From Paramoeba atlantica (Eukaryota; Discosea): 64,000 bases of DNA. The position numbers and the translations under genes are program-made. Shown here in pieces: positions 18,202 through 27,594 of the stretch (positions within the stretch are counted from its first letter, which is position 1; every line of letters begins with the position of its first letter). Below the pieces are notes generated by a model. The model saw nothing but the letters and a program-made list of their open reading frames with translations. It had not been told where the DNA came from and did not search any database. The DNA is taken from NCBI GenBank assembly GCA_977017575.1, contig CDRNVI010000041.1, positions 62,001-126,000 on the forward strand, written 5' to 3'.

Positions 18202-19683
18202 ATGACCACCCCCACCCCTCCTCCCGTCACCATCAACCCCCGCGTACTCCAAGCCCAGTACGCCGTCCGCGGTCTCCTCCCCACCCGTGCTCTCGAGATC
18301 GAAAACGAAATCAAAGCCGGCAAACCCTACCCTTTCCAAAAACTCATCTACTGCAACATTGGCAACCCCCAGGCCCTACAACAACCCCCCCTGACCTTTC
18401 CCCGCCAAGTCATGGCCCTGGTGGACTGCCCGAGTCTCTTACAAAACCCCCCCGAGGCCCTCCACGCTCTCTTCCCCCCCGACGCCCTCACCCGGGCCCG
18501 GGACTACCTCTCCGGTCCCATCGGAGCCCGCACCGGGGCCTACACCCACTCCCTGGGCTACGACGGGGTCCGGACCGAAATTGCGCACTTTATCTCCGCA
18601 AGGGACTCTTCAGGAGATCAACCCGACAAGAACCACATCTTTCTCACCGACGGCGCCAGTGCGGGGGTCAAGCTGGTCCTGCAGTGTCTCGTAAGTGACC
18701 CCTCCGATGGGGTCATGATCCCCATCCCGCAGTACCCGCTGTACACCGCCTCGTTGGCCCTCCTCGGGGGCACCGCGGTGGATTACTACCTCCAGGAGAG
18801 CAGTGGGTGGAGCGTGGAGGTGGGGGAGATGGAGCGGATCTATGAGGCCAGTGTGCGCCGCGGGGTGACCCCAAGGGTGCTGGTCGTGATTAACCCGGGT
18901 AACCCCACGGGGCAGGTGCTGGAGGTGGGGGTGATGGAGGGGTGCGTGCGGTTCGCGCACAGGCACGGCCTGGTGGTGCTGGCGGATGAGGTGTACCAGG
19001 AGAATGTGTACTGTAAGCCGGGGAAGGGGTTTCATAGTTTTCGAGAGGTGACGCTGGGGATGGGGGCACCGTATGCGCAGGAGACTATGGTGGCCTCGCT
19101 GCACTCGACGTCGAAGGGGATTCTCGGGGAGTGTGGACGACGAGGGGGGTATATGGAGTTGTTGAACTTCCCGTCGGAGTTGTATGCGCAGATTATGAAG
19201 CTCGCGTCGATTAATTTGTGCTCCAATGTGAATGGGCAGCTGATGACGGAGTTGATGGTACGACCCCCGCAACCCGGGGAGGCGAGCTATGAGAGCTACA
19301 CCAAGGAGTACACCACGATCTATGACTCGTTGGTTCGCCGGGCCGCGTTGCTGGTACGGGAACTGAATGCTATCCCTGGGATTCGTAGCAATGAGATCGA
19401 GGGTGCGATGTACGCCTTCCCGCAGCTCATGCTACCCCAGTCGTTTATTGACTACAATGCACGGGAAAACGAACGCAACGGGACGAGCATGCAGCCAGAT
19501 GTACGATGGTGCCTGCAGCTGTTAGAGGCTACGGGAATCGTAGTGGTACCGGGATCCGGATTCGGTCAACGTGAGGGCACCTATCACTTCCGTACCACGA
19601 TCCTTCCCCCAGAGGAAGACATGGTTTTGTTAACCAAGAGTCTTCGTGTTTTTCAAGGAGATTTCTTGAAGCGCTTTTCTTGA
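18202..19683 (+). CDS. ALT: Alanine aminotransferase
   Basis: PLP enzyme that interconverts alanine plus 2-oxoglutarate and pyruvate plus glutamate. The 493-residue protein is full length for eukaryotic ALT. It has the substrate-site YCNIGNPQAL segment near residue 50, the LTDGASAGVKLVLQ cofactor-phosphate motif, NPGNPTGQ, VLADEVYQENVY, and the Schiff-base lysine K305 in STSKGILGECGRRGG. No mitochondrial presequence is obvious, so a cytosolic enzyme is likely. The gene is markedly GC-rich with C/G third positions, in contrast to its neighbours. In kinetoplastids ALT is an abundant enzyme of energy metabolism, and strong codon bias marks such genes. The long frames at 17931-18698 (+) and 18610-19272 (-) are by-products of this bias. 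Confidence 0.96.
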   Translation: MTTPTPPPVTINPRVLQAQYAVRGLLPTRALEIENEIKAGKPYPFQKLIYCNIGNPQALQQPPLTFPRQVMALVDCPSLLQNPPEALHALFPPDALTRARDYLSGPIGARTGAYTHSLGYDGVRTEIAHFISARDSSGDQPDKNHIFLTDGASAGVKLVLQCLVSDPSDGVMIPIPQYPLYTASLALLGGTAVDYYLQESSGWSVEVGEMERIYEASVRRGVTPRVLVVINPGNPTGQVLEVGVMEGCVRFAHRHGLVVLADEVYQENVYCKPGKGFHSFREVTLGMGAPYAQETMVASLHSTSKGILGECGRRGGYMELLNFPSELYAQIMKLASINLCSNVNGQLMTELMVRPPQPGEASYESYTKEYTTIYDSLVRRAALLVRELNAIPGIRSNEIEGAMYAFPQLMLPQSFIDYNARENERNGTSMQPDVRWCLQLLEATGIVVVPGSGFGQREGTYHFRTTILPPEEDMVLLTKSLRVFQGDFLKRFS

Positions 19684-20140
19684 TGGTGCCTTGATGTGGG
19701 CATGCCTTGATATGGATTCTACAAGATGTGAGAATAATGCGTAATGCGGCGTAATGTAATAAAGAATAGACTTTGAGCGTGATCAACCAGTGACGAATAA
19801 AAGAATATGGGCGTTCTCGTATCTCAATCAGAAAGTTCGCTTAATTTTCGCAATCTTAATTAATGTTTACAGAAACTATGGAAACCTATACATAAAATAG
19901 TTATGTATGTGCGTTCGTATCTAGCGTGCGTTGGTTATCTATGGGAGGTTGCGTTTGCTATTTTTGGTTAATTGGTAATTATCCAACCAGTGTTTATCAA
20001 GAGTGGCGTACTATGTTTTAAGTTTCGTGTGCTAAAATATGAAATCGGGGTCTGCAGCAGCTGTCTTAATGGATGACTTGCAGCTGAATCTTACGAATAG
20101 AATAATCCTTGTCTTTTTGTTAGTATCTTAATATAGCTTC
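19684..20140. other. 457-base AT-rich spacer
   Basis: No gene seen. The run CTTTTTGTTAG (AG at 20122-20123), and a second AG at 20135-20136 four bases before the next ATG, look like trans-splice acceptors for the Pcc1 gene. Confidence 0.45.
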
Positions 20141-20401
20141 ATGTCTTTGACGTTTCACGCAGAGTTTGCGATGCCTTGCGAATTCTACGCTTACGTAGTG
20201 AGAAACGCTCTTCTCCTGCCGAATAAGGAAGAAAACGGAACGTATTGGTCATGTGATGTCCTTCTGAACACCGCTCTACCCAAAGTGTATGTCACGATTA
20301 CAGCGAACGACGCACGGGCACTTCGCAACACAGTTAATGGTGCATTGGAGCAAATACGTTTGATCGTTCGAACCATAAAGACGTTTGGAGATCAGCATTA
20401 G
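20141..20401 (+). CDS. PCC1: KEOPS complex subunit Pcc1
   Basis: 86 residues, the usual length for Pcc1/LAGE3/CGI121-partner subunits. The C-terminal part carries the family signature: a strand followed by NDARALRNTVNGALEQIRLIVRTIKTF, matching the D-x-R-x-LR-x-x-[VS]-N helix that dimerises and contacts Kae1. KEOPS makes the N6-threonylcarbamoyl-adenosine at position 37 of ANN-decoding tRNAs. An AG-ending pyrimidine tract lies just upstream. Confidence 0.78.
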   Translation: MSLTFHAEFAMPCEFYAYVVRNALLLPNKEENGTYWSCDVLLNTALPKVYVTITANDARALRNTVNGALEQIRLIVRTIKTFGDQH

Positions 20402-21064
20402 AGTAACATTCTAGTGGTGTATCAGTATGCCAAAGTGCAGAAACGGGATGAAAGCCTGCTTCAGATACTTTTCGTTAAACTGCGTTCGCTGAATAGTTCG
20501 TGTTTCTCTGCGTTTCTCGATGACTCTTGTGGAGACACCCTGCCTCAATGAAAAATGCACACCGTGTATCTTTCGGGCTGGGGAGCAGTGCATAATGTAT
20601 GGGAAAGGAAATACCCCCTGAGCTTTGTACTCTTTAGCTTGTCTACCTTGAACTCCCTTTTATTGAATGGAGCAGATCCTTGAATGCTCATTCAATCTCA
20701 ATGTAAACTCAATATTCTCACGAATACTCAATATTCTCCGCACGTACTGAGGAAGAAACATTCCTTTTGTGAAGCTGTATGACGCAAAAATTACGAGAAA
20801 GTATTCGATCAGAGGCGTTTCACAACCTTTTTTCCTTTCAGATTCACGTCATTATCTCCTTCGTAAGCCAACTTTAGTGGTTATTGAAGGGAAGTGAAGG
20901 GATAGCATATTAAAGCCGGATAGCACTAGCTTCTTTGTTCTTTTTTAAGTTTGTATTGTGACACTCGCTTCATTATACCTCTTACTGCATTATACGTCGT
21001 ACAGCATGGTATTTCATGCACCAACTCTAACCACTAAAATTTTTGGAAGTACTTTTACTGCCTC
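20402..21064. other. 663-base spacer
   Basis: No gene recognised. The stretch 20690-20750 repeats CTCAAT/ACTCAATATTCTC-type words (short direct repeats). A strong T-rich run ending in TTTTTTAAG occurs near 20948. Several ATGs lie between it and the Elf1 start, so the real acceptor may be the CAG near 21004 or a weaker one nearer the gene. Confidence 0.35.
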
Positions 21065-21604
21065 ATGGTGGGAAAGGAACGGAAAAAACTGCAAACGGCA
21101 TTTGATTGTCCCATGTGCGACGGGAGTCAAACCATTGCAGTGCGCCTGCGTCGAACCCAGGGAACTGCCGCGTTGAAGTGTACGCAATGCCCGCGTGCCA
21201 AGTACGACACTCATATTACTCCCTGTATGAGAGAAATCGACGTTTTCGCTGAGTGGTACCAAAAGTTAATTGTTCCCGGGTTCAATGCTGTACCAAGCGG
21301 CGAACTTGGACGTACAAGTAATACCTTTGGAATGTTTCTTCCCGAGGATAGTGCACCTGTAGAGTCCTTCTCGAATGACAGAGACCCGCTATTGCGACAA
21401 GGCGTGGAATCTAAACCAGCCTTTGTTGCAAATCCCCAGGTCGGTATCTTTGGCGAAATCACAACGACGACACTAAACCCTGCTTGGGATGATATAGCGA
21501 AGAATAATTCAGGAACGTATCGCAGCATGGACCATGATTCCGACTTCCAGGTACCCGACCCAGGTGACCTTGTGGACAATTATTCAGAGGATGTAGATTT
21601 CTAA
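21065..21604 (+). CDS. ELF1: Transcription elongation factor Elf1 (ELOF1)
   Basis: 179 residues. The N-terminal 75 are an Elf1 zinc ribbon: basic start, FDCPMC (C15, C18), LKCTQC (C39, C42), and then DVFAEWYQ, which matches the DVYSDWxxxC end of the fold. Elf1 binds RNA polymerase II near the DNA entry path, helps it pass nucleosomes, and acts in transcription-coupled repair. The second G of the usual Zn loop is replaced (CPRAKY). The C-terminal 100 residues are an acidic, low-complexity tail ending in EDVDF, longer than in yeast but of a kind often seen in protists. Confidence 0.88.
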   Translation: MVGKERKKLQTAFDCPMCDGSQTIAVRLRRTQGTAALKCTQCPRAKYDTHITPCMREIDVFAEWYQKLIVPGFNAVPSGELGRTSNTFGMFLPEDSAPVESFSNDRDPLLRQGVESKPAFVANPQVGIFGEITTTTLNPAWDDIAKNNSGTYRSMDHDSDFQVPDPGDLVDNYSEDVDF

Positions 21605-21778
21605 AATCATCACCATTTCACGCGTTACAGTAGATACAAAACCAATATGTGGGACACACTTAAATAAATGATAAATTTCTGGTTCCCTACCCAGTTTTAC
21701 AGAAACAAAATTGTACGTTAACCTGACAATCAACCTAGTTCCCACTATATTTCATCATAACGACTCTCCCCTCCCACA

Positions 21779-23050
21779 ATGCTACGTTTATCACGTAAAT
21801 TCACCCGGGCACTGCAATTTTTTGACGACGCCGCACGTACCCCTGGAACACTCCCTCGGCAAGCGGATCTTCCTCTTTCACGACGAGCCCGGGAGCAACT
21901 CGCCATGACACGGGTCCAGGAGGTGGATCGCGGCACCACACCCCATCACTACCGCGTACAAGATCCCTGGGTGGGGTCCCGACTAGACGCCTTCCTGAGT
22001 CATCACCACCCGGAGTGGAACCCCGAGGTGGTTTACAAGCTCGTGCGCGCGGGACACATCTTTCGTATGAAGTCTCACACGGGAAACACTGTACGAAGCT
22101 CTAGTGTAGGAGATCGCCTGGAGCGTAATGATGTCGTAGTGCTGCCTCCTCATCTTCCCATGGGCTACGAACGCTTTCTTACCCCCTCCATACCGGAGGT
22201 AACTGAAACGGCAAGAGAGAAGTTCTCCTCCCGCGTACGGAACCTGGCCCAGTCCTGGGTGTTGTTTAAGAATGCCCACGTGATTGTAATTAACAAACCC
22301 CCCGGGGTGCCGGTGCATCAGAGTCCAGACTCTACCGCAGTGAACATTCAGGATATGCTTCCATTGTGGCGCTACACAAACCCTCACCGACCCTCGCTGG
22401 TTCATTTGCTCGACAAAGAGACGAGCGGATGTTTAATACTGGCACGTACTCCCTCCGCGCACCGTATGTTACACCCCATGTTTGTCCGACGCTGTGTGCC
22501 CACAAATGTATATTGGGCATTGCTAAGCTCAGCCCCGAAGGCTCGTGTAGGTCGCATCCGTATGCATATGGAGTTCACCCGTCCACTCCAGCACGACGAT
22601 AAAGGAAACCCAACCTCGAAGACAACGCGGCGGGAGGGAGAACGTATTATAGTGCGGCCCATTCCCTCGGAGCACAGCAAAGCAGCCATTGCGGAGTACA
22701 CGGTGAATGAGACGCTGAGTCAGTATGGGGCATGGGTTTCCTTTTACCCACTCACAAATCACCGACATCAGATACGTATCATGGCGGCCCACGCGCTTCG
22801 CTCTCCGATTTTAGGTGATGCGAAATATGGGGGCAATGCAGCCTATCCTGGAGCTTTGCGAACGTTCTGGGATCCGGAAGATCGGGGCATTTCTCTTCAT
22901 TTACACCACAGACGGATTCAGCTCCCTTATAAGCATAAGGCAAGTGGGGAATGGATCTGTGTCGATGCCCCGCTTCCACCTCACATGGAAAGAACCTGGG
23001 ACACTCTTGGGTGGAACAAATCAGCACACGACCCCTTCATACAACCTTAG
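21779..23050 (+). CDS. RluA-family pseudouridine synthase
   Basis: Converts uridine to pseudouridine in RNA. Residues about 58-120 form an S4-like RNA-binding region (DAFLSHHHPEWNPEVVYKLVRAG). The catalytic core begins at VIVINKPPGVPVHQS. The catalytic aspartate is D212 in HLLDKETSG; the arginine of the usual HRLDxxTSG motif is replaced by leucine. The end holds NHRHQIRIMAAHALRSPILGDAKYG, a typical RluA KLTGR-like substrate region. The N-terminal 45 residues are basic and Ser/Arg/Thr-rich, compatible with mitochondrial import, so an organellar rRNA or mRNA substrate (RPUSD3/4-like) is plausible. An alternative start is ATG 21905. Third positions are GC-rich. Confidence 0.93.
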   Translation: MLRLSRKFTRALQFFDDAARTPGTLPRQADLPLSRRAREQLAMTRVQEVDRGTTPHHYRVQDPWVGSRLDAFLSHHHPEWNPEVVYKLVRAGHIFRMKSHTGNTVRSSSVGDRLERNDVVVLPPHLPMGYERFLTPSIPEVTETAREKFSSRVRNLAQSWVLFKNAHVIVINKPPGVPVHQSPDSTAVNIQDMLPLWRYTNPHRPSLVHLLDKETSGCLILARTPSAHRMLHPMFVRRCVPTNVYWALLSSAPKARVGRIRMHMEFTRPLQHDDKGNPTSKTTRREGERIIVRPIPSEHSKAAIAEYTVNETLSQYGAWVSFYPLTNHRHQIRIMAAHALRSPILGDAKYGGNAAYPGALRTFWDPEDRGISLHLHHRRIQLPYKHKASGEWICVDAPLPPHMERTWDTLGWNKSAHDPFIQP

Positions 23051-23243
23051 GCAATCCGTCTCCAATCTAATTCTGAGACTGGTGAAAGGACGCTGTACAT
23101 GACACTCATATGCAGCGTAAAATTCAAATTCAATTTTATTCACGGTTTCTTCACTGACCGATTCTTCCCTAGTACTGACTGTACCCGATTCGATGATTTT
23201 CTAATATTTTGAAGAAATTACGTACGTTATCACGTTTCCTATA

Positions 23244-24893
23244 ATGGACTTAGTCAGCGGAGTTCGAAAGAACCTGCAGGACATCTGTGGCGCAGTCGAA
23301 GGCATGAAAATTCTGTTTTTGGATCGCGACTCAAGCGGATTGGTCTCTTTAGTGCTTACACATACTGAATTACTGGAGTACGAAATCTATCTTATTGAAA
23401 GCTTTGGAGAGCCCAGAGAAGCTGCCTTCATGCCACAACTCAAAGCAATTGTTGTTCTTTATCCCTCTGATTATGCCATCGATGCCTTATGTGTGGAGCT
23501 ACAATCCGCAAGATTTGGAGAATACCATATTCATTTCCTCAGTCCACCCTCTGCTGAAATGCTTCAAAAACTCGCCGAGGCAGACACCGGTTTTTTAGTT
23601 CTGACTCTACAGGAGCACTGCTTAAGTATGTACCCTCTTCGCACCGACCTATTCGTTCTACGCGCTGATCCGAGAGCTACTTCCACGACACGAGCAAAAG
23701 ATGGGTTACTTTCCGCCCTTCTCAACTGCAAGGTTCGTCCGGATGTAATTCGATACCAGTACAATTCTCCTGAAACGAAAGAGGTAGCCGAAAACTTGAA
23801 GTCTAGTTTACTGGGCTCTTCAGGGATATACAATTTTCCCTCTCATATCTCTGGCGAAATCCTTATTATTGACCGACTCGCCGATCCCTATGCTCCGTTG
23901 TTGCTTCCTGTGAATTATGAAGCACTGATTTACGAATTTGTCACTAAAACACCATATTTAGATCTTCCCGCTTCTTTGCACCATGAACTTTCGCCCGATG
24001 GAGGACGAAAGAACGAAGTAGATATTCTTCGAGACAATTTTTTTAGTGTACATGCCAATGATAGCTTTGTGGAAACATGTAAGCAAATAAAAGAACAAGT
24101 GATTGATTTGAAAGAGGGGAAATTAAACTCCAATTCATTGATCGACGCGAAAGCTCAGTTAAAGGCTCCCGATACCAATAGAAGTAGCAAGGTATTCTCC
24201 AAACATCTCGATCTCATTAGCAATTTATCAAAAGAACTTGAACACACAAGCAACACCCGTAAAGTCCAGCATGAGATACTGAATAACTTTAAATCTGAGG
24301 AGATTCTCCAAAAGATTGAAGAATTGTGCGCCTCATGTTCAATTACTCATCGCGACGAGCTTGCGTACATTATTGTATTGTACAGTCTGAGGTTGGACTG
24401 GCAAGGACCCAAGCTTCATGATTCTCATCGAATAGCGTACCACAACAGACTAAGGGAAGCATTGAAGACATTAAATGGTCCGACCGATACACTCCAACGT
24501 ATCCGCAGCTCGGGCATCGTTGGACGCAGAGCTCCAAAATCGCTATTGTTTCCTTCTCATACGCTTTCTAAAACTATTCAGAGTGCAATTTCGGGACTAA
24601 GTCGGAAGAATGGTACTCAATATGTACCGCTTGTAGAGAGGTTATTCGCGATGCTACAAGCCGGAACACTATCCTTAGAAACGTTTCCAATGACCGAAAA
24701 GAGGAGCACTCCGAAATGCTCTACGTTCCTTATTTTTGTAATGGGTGGTCTTTCCTATAGAGAAGCTCATAGCGTACATGAGCTAAATAAGCGTTCTGCT
24801 GCCACAGTACTTGGAGATGAAAAGGATGGAAATTGTTTTTTACTCGGCTCGAATTGTATGTTGAGGCGCCGAGACTTTCTGAACACTCTCTAA
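23244..24893 (+). CDS. VPS45: Sec1/Munc18-family protein VPS45
   Basis: 549 residues. SM-protein features run through the length: KILFLDRDSSGLVSLV at the start, MPQLKAIVVLYPSDYAIDAL, YHIHFLSP, and the central IIDRLADPYAPLLLPVNYEALIYE. Near the end, the segment from FVMGGLSYREAH through LNKR resembles the VPS45 FIVGGxTYEEA-x-VxxLN motif. The middle HLDLISNLSKEL helix and the KVQHEILNN spacing also favour VPS45 over Sly1 or VPS33. VPS45 binds Tlg2/syntaxin-16 type SNAREs and promotes fusion at the trans-Golgi network and endosomes. Confidence 0.86.
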   Translation: MDLVSGVRKNLQDICGAVEGMKILFLDRDSSGLVSLVLTHTELLEYEIYLIESFGEPREAAFMPQLKAIVVLYPSDYAIDALCVELQSARFGEYHIHFLSPPSAEMLQKLAEADTGFLVLTLQEHCLSMYPLRTDLFVLRADPRATSTTRAKDGLLSALLNCKVRPDVIRYQYNSPETKEVAENLKSSLLGSSGIYNFPSHISGEILIIDRLADPYAPLLLPVNYEALIYEFVTKTPYLDLPASLHHELSPDGGRKNEVDILRDNFFSVHANDSFVETCKQIKEQVIDLKEGKLNSNSLIDAKAQLKAPDTNRSSKVFSKHLDLISNLSKELEHTSNTRKVQHEILNNFKSEEILQKIEELCASCSITHRDELAYIIVLYSLRLDWQGPKLHDSHRIAYHNRLREALKTLNGPTDTLQRIRSSGIVGRRAPKSLLFPSHTLSKTIQSAISGLSRKNGTQYVPLVERLFAMLQAGTLSLETFPMTEKRSTPKCSTFLIFVMGGLSYREAHSVHELNKRSAATVLGDEKDGNCFLLGSNCMLRRRDFLNTL

Positions 24894-25307
24894 AGTCATT
24901 ACCTTTAGGGAGAAGATTGCTGATGAGACCCGAATATATTTTCTTCAAATTTTACTACTGCATTTTTATTACTCCATTGAATGGAGTCTATTCTCTAACG
25001 GTTCTATACACTGTATACGCGACGGGTATTGAATCAGAACCAGAATCATAACCAAACTTTGGTTCCCAAACATTGTAACTAGAACATTGCAACCATCACA
25101 CTGGTCTTTGTCTAATTTCATTATATTTCATTATATTCACGCGGCGACGTAGGCATTGAACAAGAATTTCATTTTGACTTTCCATGGATGCGCCAATAGT
25201 AGGTTCATGTGACGAGACGAGTCAATACGAATACAAGGTACCAGAATTGACCGGGAGTAGAGCGTTACAAGCACAGTAAATATAGAATCGCTTTAATAAG
25301 TGAAATC
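24894..25307. other. 414-base spacer
   Basis: Gene-free and AT-rich. The words TTTCATTATA TTTCATTATA at about 25118-25138 form a short tandem repeat. No clear splice acceptor is adjacent to the next ATG; the nearest candidates are CACAG near 25274 and ATAG near 25284. Confidence 0.35.
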
Positions 25308-26837
25308 ATGCGGTTCTGTGGTAAAATTCATTGTCGATTTCGATGGAAAGAGAACGTCAAGCCACGCGATCCTTTTCGTCACATCACCGAAGAAGGCTAC
25401 GGAACACATCTCAGTGCTGGCAGCAATAGGGGTCCGATGTTTTTTAAACCACAAGTCCCAGAACCCCTACGTGAAATAGAGCTCAGTCAGGTAGAACTCA
25501 CCGATGGTCAGTGGGTCTCGGAAAATGACGTCCGTGAGCAAGCGCTGTGTGCTACGCTTGACCCCAACCGAATGGGGCTACCCGAACCCTTGGTGCAGAA
25601 ACTCGCCTCACGAGGGGTACGCACTCTAACTCCTATTCAGGCTCGCATCCTACAAAGTGCCTATGCCAGAGAGAATTTTGCGCTATGTGCTGCCACAGGA
25701 ACTGGAAAGACATTGGCGCTGTGCGTCGCTTTGGTGGCACGATTCATGCGAGAGGGACCACCGACGACAGGGAGTACGCTCGTGTTAGTACCTACCTGTT
25801 TGCTTGCGGAACAAGTCAAGGAGTGGATTACGGCCCTATGGTGGTATCCCCTTTCCGAGGACCCGCAGCTGGTTCGGATCTTTCGGCACAGTTCCGATGT
25901 GACGCGCTACGTAGAAGACCTTGCAGGACCGAACCGACGTGAAGCCTACGCAAGGGACCCTTTGCCCTACATTACGATCACTACCCCACAAGTCATGTGG
26001 AGTGGACTGGAGATGTTCACGAGTATGAACACGGGCACTATCACACACAGTCTCTGGCCTTGGTACGACACCCTTGTGATGGATGAGGCCGATGAGATCT
26101 TTCCACTTCGAGGGACAGTCCCCGATTCCACTTCCCCAGGTAGCCGACTGTTTCAATGGCTTTATATCCCCGAGCCCGCTGAGCCTGCACCCCATTTAAT
26201 GCTAACCTCTGCAACTCTCACACCATGTGTAATCAGCCACATGCGTCGTTGTACGAAGAAAAACATTTTTAATACTTTCGGAGAGCAATCCGTTCCATTG
26301 GAGTACTCAGGAACGAGCCACGCTGGCACGCCACGCTCCAACCTTCGCTGTCATTCTCCACCACAAGATATCGAGTTCACATTTAGAATGCTGTCCCCCC
26401 AAAGTTCAATGCAAGAAAGCTTGGCAACAGTAAAGGCTTATGTACAAAAGGAGCGCGTGAGCGGGTCTGTCCTCGTTTTGGTTCCTACAAACAGCATTGT
26501 CACGGACCTCATGAATCAAGAGCTGTCCTGGTCAGACCTTCCATCGGCTCGCTTAAGCGATATTCGGAAGCAAAGCGATGCGATTACGACATCAAGGAAG
26601 GGCAATGTATACGTAAGCACCCCGTCACAAATTCGGGGAATTGACATCCCATTTCTCGCTGCCATGCACGTCATTTGTATTCCAAGTAGCGTTCGTGAGT
26701 TCGTGCACTGGAGTGGTCGTGTGGGGCGACTTGGTCGAAAAGGGTCTTGTTCTTTTTACGTGCGACCGGAGAATTGCAGGATTATGCAGGATTTTGCGTC
26801 CTTATGCAACCTTGAAGTTAGCTGGGTACCATCGTAA
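25308..26837 (+). CDS. DEAD-box RNA helicase, divergent, possibly mitochondrial
   Basis: 509 residues with a basic N-terminus. Helicase motifs are the Q-motif region LTPIQARILQSA, motif I AATGTGKT with K134, motif II DEAD at 259-262, motif III as TSATLT, and motif VI as HWSGRVGRLGR. In the usual HRxGRxGR motif VI the first arginine is replaced by tryptophan. A divergent motif V (TPSQIRGIDIP) is present. Such drift is known in MRH4/DDX28-type helicases that assemble the mitochondrial large ribosomal subunit, and the N-terminal 30 residues (MRFCGKIHCRFRWK) are Arg/Lys-rich without acids, so mitochondrial import is possible. ATPase activity cannot be assured from sequence. Confidence 0.9.
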   Translation: MRFCGKIHCRFRWKENVKPRDPFRHITEEGYGTHLSAGSNRGPMFFKPQVPEPLREIELSQVELTDGQWVSENDVREQALCATLDPNRMGLPEPLVQKLASRGVRTLTPIQARILQSAYARENFALCAATGTGKTLALCVALVARFMREGPPTTGSTLVLVPTCLLAEQVKEWITALWWYPLSEDPQLVRIFRHSSDVTRYVEDLAGPNRREAYARDPLPYITITTPQVMWSGLEMFTSMNTGTITHSLWPWYDTLVMDEADEIFPLRGTVPDSTSPGSRLFQWLYIPEPAEPAPHLMLTSATLTPCVISHMRRCTKKNIFNTFGEQSVPLEYSGTSHAGTPRSNLRCHSPPQDIEFTFRMLSPQSSMQESLATVKAYVQKERVSGSVLVLVPTNSIVTDLMNQELSWSDLPSARLSDIRKQSDAITTSRKGNVYVSTPSQIRGIDIPFLAAMHVICIPSSVREFVHWSGRVGRLGRKGSCSFYVRPENCRIMQDFASLCNLEVSWVPS

Positions 26838-27164
26838 AGACGTAACCGTGTGAGTACTCCGTGTGTACTCGGAACCGTGTGTATGGTGTGTCCCTGTGCC
26901 AGCGCAGTAAAAAATGTACACTACAGTACGGTATAGTACAGTAGTAAGTAAAATGTACTGTACAGTAGTAAAAATGTATATACAGTACGAATTAGGGTAA
27001 GAAAAACGAATAAACGGGATTGTGGCGATTATTCGAGTTTTGAACTCTTACTTGCACTATTTTTACTTCACTTTCTTTACTTCGTCTTTGAAGTTATGGC
27101 TTCCATAATTGGCCAATAGAGACTTTTCTTCGCAATATTATAATCGCTTTCATAGCGTATCTAC
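26838..27164. other. Spacer with short inverted/direct GTACTGTAC words
   Basis: Bases 26915-26990 are built from repeats of AGTACAGTA / TACTGTAC words with AAAATGTA linkers, so they can fold on themselves. No gene seen. Confidence 0.45.
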
Positions 27165-27392
27165 ATGGGTAATCGGCACCTTCTCCCTCCACCAATATCC
27201 TCTTTAAGACTATTCTGTCTTTGCGTTTTCGTGGGTATTGAATGTCTCCCAGTAGCCATTTGGTGGGCGGGCTTTTTAATGTACCCTCCGACTCGTGAAT
27301 ACGGAAAGAAAATAGCAAGTTCACACGTTGAAATTACAGTACCTGAGGTTAAAGTAGAGTGCACTTCTCCAGAAGTTGCTCAGGTTGGCTGA
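27165..27392 (+). CDS. Small single-pass membrane protein (hypothetical)
   Basis: 75 residues from ATG 27165. A tract ending in TTTCATAG (AG at 27154-27155) lies ten bases upstream, like the acceptors of real genes here. Residues about 13-38 are strongly hydrophobic with tryptophans (CLCVFVGIECLPVAIWWAGF), followed by YPPTREYGKK and a short acidic-hydrophobic tail. The shape suggests a small inner-membrane or ER protein. I recognise no family. Minus-strand frames of similar length overlap, so certainty is limited. Confidence 0.42.
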   Translation: MGNRHLLPPPISSLRLFCLCVFVGIECLPVAIWWAGFLMYPPTREYGKKIASSHVEITVPEVKVECTSPEVAQVG

Positions 27393-27594
27393 TCATGTAC
27401 ATTTCACGGGTTGCTTCGATCACATTTTCAATTACTCCTATTGGGTGATGCATTCTCTTTACCTGGTTCTTTTTTAACACAGTTATGATACGGTATGTTA
27501 TTTTTAATTTCACGAAAGATTGCTTTCGTTCTTCGAAATGTGCTACAAAGGTCACTTTTAGTGGAATTCTATAGTTTTACGCCGCCTTCCTAAA

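Noticed and set aside
17931-18698. 255-codon + strand frame overlapping VMP1 and ALT
   Set aside because: Pro/His/Arg-rich product of reading the C-rich ALT gene in the wrong frame; ALT itself is unmistakable.
18610-19272. 220-codon minus-strand frame inside ALT
   Set aside because: Shadow caused by strong third-position GC bias; composition (His/Pro/Arg) is not protein-like.
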